This document shows positions 62,053 through 64,000 of a DNA stretch of 64,000 nucleotides, one piece after another. A program made the translations under genes and the position numbers. This DNA is from Lachnospiraceae bacterium. GTDB taxonomy: Bacteria; Bacillota; Clostridia; Lachnospirales; Lachnospiraceae. The notes under the pieces are model-generated. The model did not search any database, was not told where the DNA came from, and saw nothing but the letters and a program-made list of their open reading frames with translations. Within the stretch, counting starts at the first letter, position 1. Each line of letters begins with the position of its first letter. The stretch is taken from assembly GCA_013316825.1 (NCBI GenBank), contig WSLY01000006.1:44199-108198 (forward strand), read 5' to 3'.

Positions 62053-63048
62053 ATGCAAATGAAATTGGTAGAATTCGTAAAACAACAGAAAATACTTTTT
62101 ATTACAACAAAAAATATTGATTATATCAGGAATGTACAGGAAATAAGTATTCTTGAAAGAGAAGCGGCTGCGGTCAATAAAGTATATTCGAATAAGAAAA
62201 GTTATATAGGAAGACTAATAGAAATATGGTGGAAGCTTCTTTTTTGCCATACGTCTGATTTTGATGTTATTTTTATAGGATTTGCACCGCAATTAGTTAT
62301 GCCGTTTATGTGGCGGTTTCGAAAGCAAAAAGTGATAATTGATTTTTTTATTTCTGTCTATGACACACTTGTTAATGATAGAAAAAAAATAGCTCCGAAT
62401 AATCTGATAGCAAAATTCTGTCATCAGATTGATTGTTATGTAATAGCAAAAGCAGATAAGGTTATTGTAGATACGAAAGCAGACATGGAGTATTTTGTAC
62501 AGGAATTCAAAGGGAAACAAGGCAAATTTGAAGTGCTTTATTTAGAAGCTGATAGAAAAATTTATTATCCGCGAAAACAAGAAAAAGAAGAAGGACAGAA
62601 GAATAAGTATATTGTCTTGTATTTTGGAAGCATTTTGTCATTACAAGGAATAGACATCATACTTGAAACAATAAGTTTATTAAAAGACAGAAATGATATA
62701 TGGTTTCAAATCATTGGTCCCATTCCCGATAAGTATCGTAAGCCAATGCAGGAGAATGTAGAATACATAAATTGGCTATCGCAAGAAAATCTTGCTACGT
62801 GTATAGCAAATGCAGATTTATGTCTTGCAGGACATTTTAATAATGAAATCGAGAAGGCAAAAAGAACCATTCCGGGAAAGGCTTATATTTACTGCGTGAT
62901 GGGAAAAACAATGATATGCGGAGATAATGCTGCCAATAGAGAATTATTTACGGAGAATGAGAAAGTGTGTTTTGTACCCATGGGTAATGCCAAAAAGCTA
63001 AAAGAAGGAATTGAATTTATGAAAGAGAAAAGTGAGAATGCAAAATGA
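62053..63048 (+). CDS. GT4-like glycosyltransferase, AT-rich
   Basis: A GT-B-type glycosyltransferase of about 331 residues. The C-terminal half contains YIVLYFGSILSLQGIDIILETI, the acceptor-to-donor linker typical of family 4, and later FNNEIEKAKRTIPGKAYIYCVMGK near the sugar-nucleotide pocket. The start is uncertain: GGAG lies 1 nt before an ATG at 62044 and 10 nt before the ATG at 62053. From here on the DNA is much more AT-rich than the preceding locus, a sign of separate origin. The stop overlaps the next gene (ATGA). Confidence 0.8.
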   Translation: MQMKLVEFVKQQKILFITTKNIDYIRNVQEISILEREAAAVNKVYSNKKSYIGRLIEIWWKLLFCHTSDFDVIFIGFAPQLVMPFMWRFRKQKVIIDFFISVYDTLVNDRKKIAPNNLIAKFCHQIDCYVIAKADKVIVDTKADMEYFVQEFKGKQGKFEVLYLEADRKIYYPRKQEKEEGQKNKYIVLYFGSILSLQGIDIILETISLLKDRNDIWFQIIGPIPDKYRKPMQENVEYINWLSQENLATCIANADLCLAGHFNNEIEKAKRTIPGKAYIYCVMGKTMICGDNAANRELFTENEKVCFVPMGNAKKLKEGIEFMKEKSENAK

Positions 63049-64000
63049 TAAAACTAAGCTTTATTGTTCCGGTGTTTAATGTAGAACCATATATTTCGTG
63101 CTGCATTGAAAGTTTGGCACAACAGAATATGGGTAATGACAATATTGAAATCATTCTGGTTGATGATGGTTCGACAGACGGAAGCCTTAAAATATGCAGG
63201 AAATATGAAAAAGAATTTAAGAATATTAGGGTGTTGCATCAAGAAAATAAGGGAGCTAATGTGGCGAGAAATTTAGGTCTTGATTGTGCAGTGGGTGAAT
63301 GGATTTGCTTTGTAGATAGTGATGACTGGATTGCACAGTCATTATATAGGACGTTATTACCGGAAATGGATAAGAATTGGGATATTATTATGTATGCATA
63401 TAAAAAAGTATATCCTAAAAAGATAAAATCAGGTACAAAAATCCCAACCTATTTAGAAATATATAAGGACGAGTTTAGAGAATTAGAACTGGCAACTCTT
63501 AATAGATTTCGTTCTCAAAAGTACAATATATCGGTTATTAATGTTGTGAACATATGGAATAAATTGTATAGAAGACAGTTCTTGTCGGAAAATCATTTAA
63601 AATTTAACGCGGATATGCCTAAATTGCAAGATTTGGAGTTTAATTTGAATGTTTATAAATATGCAAAAAGTGCTGTTTGTGTTGACAAAGAGTTATACTA
63701 TTATAGAATGAATGAAAATTCTGTGACACATCGTTATCAGTCTGATATCATAGAGAAATTTAATATAATAAATAAAAGTATTGAAAGATTTGTAAAGGAT
63801 AACTTTAGTAAGGATATGGAAGAGGCATATTATGAGAGAATAGCAACCCATATGAGGACTATAGTAGTACGATATCTGTGTAATAAAAAGAATGAAAAGA
63901 AATATTTCGTTCGGAAAAAAGGGTTTTGTGACTGCCTACAAATACGGCAGCATAGCCGGCAGGAATCTCCGGCAGCGCCTCCCTTTTCACCGCGTAATCA
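63045..64000 (+). CDS. GT2 glycosyltransferase, 3' end uncertain, runs off window
   Basis: At least 318 residues of a family-2 glycosyltransferase, with LSFIVPVFNVEPYISCCIES, VDDGSTDGSLKICRKYE, NKGANVARNLGLD and the metal-binding DSDDW. It overlaps the preceding gene by 4 bp. From about 63,915 the composition changes from AT-rich to GC-rich, and the encoded tail becomes Ser/Pro/Arg-rich. Another forward frame reads KKGFVTAYKYGSIAGRNLR there. The original end may be lost to an insertion or a frameshift. The window ends before a stop codon. Confidence 0.82.
   Translation, partial: MIKLSFIVPVFNVEPYISCCIESLAQQNMGNDNIEIILVDDGSTDGSLKICRKYEKEFKNIRVLHQENKGANVARNLGLDCAVGEWICFVDSDDWIAQSLYRTLLPEMDKNWDIIMYAYKKVYPKKIKSGTKIPTYLEIYKDEFRELELATLNRFRSQKYNISVINVVNIWNKLYRRQFLSENHLKFNADMPKLQDLEFNLNVYKYAKSAVCVDKELYYYRMNENSVTHRYQSDIIEKFNIINKSIERFVKDNFSKDMEEAYYERIATHMRTIVVRYLCNKKNEKKYFVRKKGFCDCLQIRQHSRQESPAAPPFSPRN

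Overview
The window looks like the chromosome of a Gram-positive anaerobe of the class Clostridia, most likely a gut Lachnospiraceae relative. Evidence for this is the rimP-nusA-ylxR-ylxQ-infB-rbfA-nrnA-truB(-ribF) order, AGGAGG-type ribosome binding sites, a ferredoxin-dependent indolepyruvate oxidoreductase, a BceRS-BceAB peptide-sensing module, and moderate GC with AT-rich islands. The genus cannot be named from sequence reading alone. No rRNA or tRNA gene, CRISPR array or complete prophage was recognised.

Layout. 1-3.4 kb: partial pyrB, a nitroreductase, a GNAT acetyltransferase, a PH-domain protein and a small membrane protein. 3.4-7.8 kb: a folate operon (folC, folE, an HD-domain hydrolase, folP, a folB-folK fusion). 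7.8-12.5 kb: a BceRS two-component system followed by a BceAB-type ABC transporter, with a BceR-like operator between the two halves. 12.6-20.1 kb: an aryl-acid locus (paaK, iorA, iorB, GNAT, second paaK, tandem-ACT protein, sodium:solute symporter). 20.1-32.3 kb: a DUF3592-like membrane protein, then the translation/transcription operon from rimP to truB, with ribF separated from truB by a four-gene islet. 32.4-37.4 kb: an ECF-type sigma factor with a membrane protein carrying a duplicated ectodomain, a probably frameshifted lipoprotein, another lipoprotein and an SH3-NlpC/P60 hydrolase. 37.4-41.7 kb: an ArsR/SmtB repressor with an intact alpha-5 zinc site, a membrane protein, a DUF1877 protein, a roughly 230-bp palindrome, and a Zn/Cd/Pb P1B-ATPase whose promoter overlaps an SmtB-like operator. 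41.8-45.1 kb: a mini kinase-like protein, a MATE exporter, a DUF5050-like protein, GC-rich tandem repeats and a hairpin element. 45.2-53.0 kb: pheA, a DUF815 ATPase, ppx, ppk1, maf, a HAD phosphatase and a small acidic protein. 53.1-64 kb: a tyrosine recombinase, a secreted protein, and a surface-polysaccharide locus (GT-C enzyme, large membrane/SH3 protein, UDP-sugar dehydrogenase, three glycosyltransferases) that turns AT-rich near 62 kb and runs off the window.

The most interesting system is at 53.1-54.8 kb. Two 25-bp copies of a tyrosine-recombinase-like site (imperfect arms around a 7-bp centre) flank the recombinase gene. They are inverted relative to each other with identical centres, 22 of 25 positions matching. 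Inside the left end a promoter-like sequence points outward, away from the recombinase. Inverting the 1.5-kb segment would aim that promoter at the secreted-protein gene and the polysaccharide operon. This suggests a self-encoded invertible promoter giving phase-variable surface polysaccharide. The repeats are seen directly; the switching is inferred.
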